Below, piece by piece: positions 9,799 to 10,792 of a DNA stretch of 10,792 bases. Position 1 is the stretch's first letter. Every line of letters starts with the position of its first letter. The stretch is from Alphaproteobacteria bacterium (GTDB lineage Bacteria > Pseudomonadota > Alphaproteobacteria > Micropepsales > Micropepsaceae). The DNA is taken from contig CANBZE010000035.1 in NCBI GenBank assembly GCA_947373775.1, positions 1 to 10,792 of the forward strand. Direction: 5' to 3'. Under the pieces are notes generated by a model. It was not told the DNA's origin. It did not search any database and saw only the letters and a program-made list of their open reading frames with translations. The position numbers and the translations under genes are program-made.

Positions 9799-9830
9799 TG
9801 TCATGGCCCACCGGAGTGTGGGCCACCCAG
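9799..9830 (+). repeat. Left REP-like hairpin arm
   Basis: Begins TGTCATGGCCCAC and ends GTGGGCCACCCAG, with loop CGGAGT. The stem TGGCCCAC/GTGGGCCA is 8 base pairs. It sits 14 bases past the stress protein stop codon and could act as a transcript-end hairpin, although no T run follows. Confidence 0.6.
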
Positions 9831-9896
9831 TTGAAACAGGCGCGGTTGGTGCAGGGTGAAATATCGACCCCTTGGTGAAATGAAGGGCGATGTCAC

Positions 9897-9926
9897 CTGG
9901 GTGGCCCGCATTTGCGGGCCATGACA
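9897..9926 (-). repeat. Right REP-like hairpin arm
   Basis: Read on the minus strand it begins TGTCATGGCCCGC and ends GCGGGCCACCCAG, with loop AAAT. It differs from the left arm in the loop and at one stem pair, where A-T is replaced by G-C on both sides so pairing is kept. It ends 20 bases before the next start codon. Confidence 0.6.
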
Positions 9927-9946
9927 ACCGAGCGTAAAACCCCGCC

Positions 9947-10135
9947 ATGGCAAAGATCCTTGTCGGGGTGGCCGTCGGCCTTGTCTTCCTGGTCCTGTGC
10001 GCCGGGCTCTATACCCTGTGGAAGGGCGGCGACACCGCCCGCACCTGGTCCAATAAACTGATGAGAATCAGGGTATTAGCCCAGTTCATTGCCATTATCA
10101 TCATCATGGCGGTGCTGTTTCTCTCGCAGCATTGA
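9947..10135 (+). CDS. HIG1-domain twin-transmembrane protein
   Basis: A 62-residue inner-membrane protein with two hydrophobic helices (about 4-24 and 44-60) joined by a short basic loop. The loop carries the family pattern KGGDTARTWSNKLMRIRVLA (26-45), matching the hypoxia-induced gene 1 (HIG1) N-terminal domain. In mitochondria HIG1 proteins associate with cytochrome oxidase and respiratory supercomplexes; bacterial members are abundant in alphaproteobacteria but most have no assigned role. No good Shine-Dalgarno site precedes the ATG, although the protein pattern supports this start. The REP-like hairpin ends 20 bases upstream. leuC begins 57 bases downstream on the same strand, so co-transcription is possible. 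Family placement is strong; function here is unknown. Confidence 0.85.
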   Translation: MAKILVGVAVGLVFLVLCAGLYTLWKGGDTARTWSNKLMRIRVLAQFIAIIIIMAVLFLSQH

Positions 10136-10164
10136 TCCTGATCCCCCCGGCTTATATGTAAGCC
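10132..10164 (+). promoter_or_regulatory. Candidate leuC promoter and small stem-loop
   Basis: TTGATC (10132-10137) and TATATG (10153-10158) could be -35 and -10 elements, but the 15-base spacing is short. GGCTTA (10149-10154) and TAAGCC (10159-10164) form a perfect 6-base stem with a TATG loop at the same place. There is no leader peptide rich in leucine codons, so classical leucine attenuation is not supported. Confidence 0.25.
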
Positions 10165-10192
10165 GCCTTCACGACCATAAGAGCACCTGACC

Positions 10193-10792
10193 ATGGCCAA
10201 GACGCTGTACGACAAGATCTGGGACGCCCATCTGGTGGACGCCCCGCCCGGCGAGACGCCCGTGATCTATATCGACCGCCACCTGGTCCATGAGGTCACC
10301 AGCCCGCAGGCCTTTGAAGGCCTGCGCCTGTCGAACCGCAAGGTGCGCCGTCCCGAGCTGACCCTGGCCGTGGCCGACCACAACGTCCCCACCAAGGATC
10401 GCGACAAGGGTATCATCGAGCCGGAGTCCAGGCTGCAGGTTGAGACCCTGGAAAAGAACGCCAAGGACTTCGGCGTGGAATATTTCGCCATGGACGATAT
10501 CCGCCAAGGCATCGTGCACATCATCGGGCCGGAACAGGGCTGGACCTTGCCGGGCACCACCATCGTCTGCGGCGACAGCCACACCTCGACCCATGGCGCG
10601 TTCGGCGCGCTGGCCTTCGGTATCGGCACGTCCGAAGTCGAGCATGTGCTGGCGACCCAGACCCTGCGCGCCGAGCCCTCCAAGAACATGCGCGTGACGG
10701 TGAACGGCAAATTGCCCGATGGCGTCACCGCCAAGGACATCGCCCTGGCCGTGATCGCCAAGATCGGTACCGCCGGCGGCACCGGCTATGTC
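10193..10792 (+). CDS. leuC: 3-isopropylmalate dehydratase large subunit LeuC, N-terminal 200 residues, cut by window edge
   Basis: With LeuD, LeuC isomerises 2-isopropylmalate to 3-isopropylmalate in leucine biosynthesis, using a [4Fe-4S] cluster. The visible 200 residues match the aconitase-family N-terminus: [12 protein letters not shown] (4-15), [20 protein letters not shown] (26-45), VADHNVPT (60-67) and [20 protein letters not shown] (126-145), followed by [13 protein letters not shown]. The full protein is about 470 residues, so more than half lies past the right edge, including the three cluster cysteines expected in the C-terminal part. The start at 10193 gives the standard [10 protein letters not shown] and has AAGAG 9 bases upstream. 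leuD and leuB may follow outside the window. Identity is essentially certain. Confidence 0.97.
   Translation, partial: MAKTLYDKIWDAHLVDAPPGETPVIYIDRHLVHEVTSPQAFEGLRLSNRKVRRPELTLAVADHNVPTKDRDKGIIEPESRLQVETLEKNAKDFGVEYFAMDDIRQGIVHIIGPEQGWTLPGTTIVCGDSHTSTHGAFGALAFGIGTSEVEHVLATQTLRAEPSKNMRVTVNGKLPDGVTAKDIALAVIAKIGTAGGTGYV

Larger units (their letters stand above)
9799..9926. repeat. BIME-like element: two REP-type hairpins in inverted orientation
   Basis: A 32-base arm (9799-9830) and a 30-base arm (9897-9926) are imperfect inverted copies of each other, separated by 66 bases. Each arm also folds on itself into an 8-base GC-rich stem. This is the layout of a bacterial interspersed mosaic element built from REP units, typically found many times between genes and often affecting transcript ends. 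Whether it recurs in this genome cannot be tested from one window. It fills most of the gap between the stress protein gene and the HIG1-type gene. The spacer has a short repeated GGTGAAAT (9855-9862 and 9874-9881) and no gene. Confidence 0.65.

Noticed and set aside
9754..9948. A 64-codon minus-strand open frame over the REP-like element
   Set aside because: Its sequence is simply the translated hairpin repeat, a frequent false gene call at such elements.

Overview
The window looks like a chromosomal housekeeping stretch from a GC-rich alphaproteobacterium. The evidence is the malic enzyme fused to a phosphotransacetylase-like domain, a dnaK promoter with an RpoH-type element and no CIRCE repeat visible, a long MutS with an N-terminal extension, and a tiny HIG1-type twin-transmembrane protein. 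I cannot name the genus or family. No integrase, transposase, phage gene, CRISPR array, tRNA or rRNA was seen.

Left half, minus strand, read from high to low coordinates: the malic enzyme gene (4249-6504) overlaps an M20-family metallopeptidase gene (2831-4249) by one base (TAATG). That gene overlaps a tspO gene (2352-2834) by four bases (ATGA), so the three probably form one translationally coupled operon. A 67-base AT-rich gap leads to mlaA (1556-2284), an outer-membrane lipoprotein gene of the phospholipid-trafficking pathway. A 311-base gap then holds a possible mlaA terminator, a 16-base palindrome and a dnaK promoter that fits both the housekeeping and heat-shock sigma factors. It is followed by dnaK, which is cut off by the window edge after about 414 codons.

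Right half, plus strand: a 119-base divergent gap separates the malic enzyme gene from mutS (6624-9308). A universal stress protein gene follows nine bases after mutS and is probably co-transcribed. The next gap (9786-9946) holds a 128-base element made of two REP-like hairpins in inverted orientation (BIME-like), one with a compensating base pair relative to the other. Then come a 62-residue HIG1-type membrane protein gene and the start of leuC (leucine biosynthesis), which runs off the right edge.

The genes cover central carbon metabolism, peptide turnover, membrane upkeep, DNA repair, stress response and amino acid synthesis. I see no convincing new biological system. The points most worth a second look are the paired REP-like hairpins, the overlapping dnaK promoter elements with a long leader, and the tight coupling of malic enzyme, peptidase and TspO.
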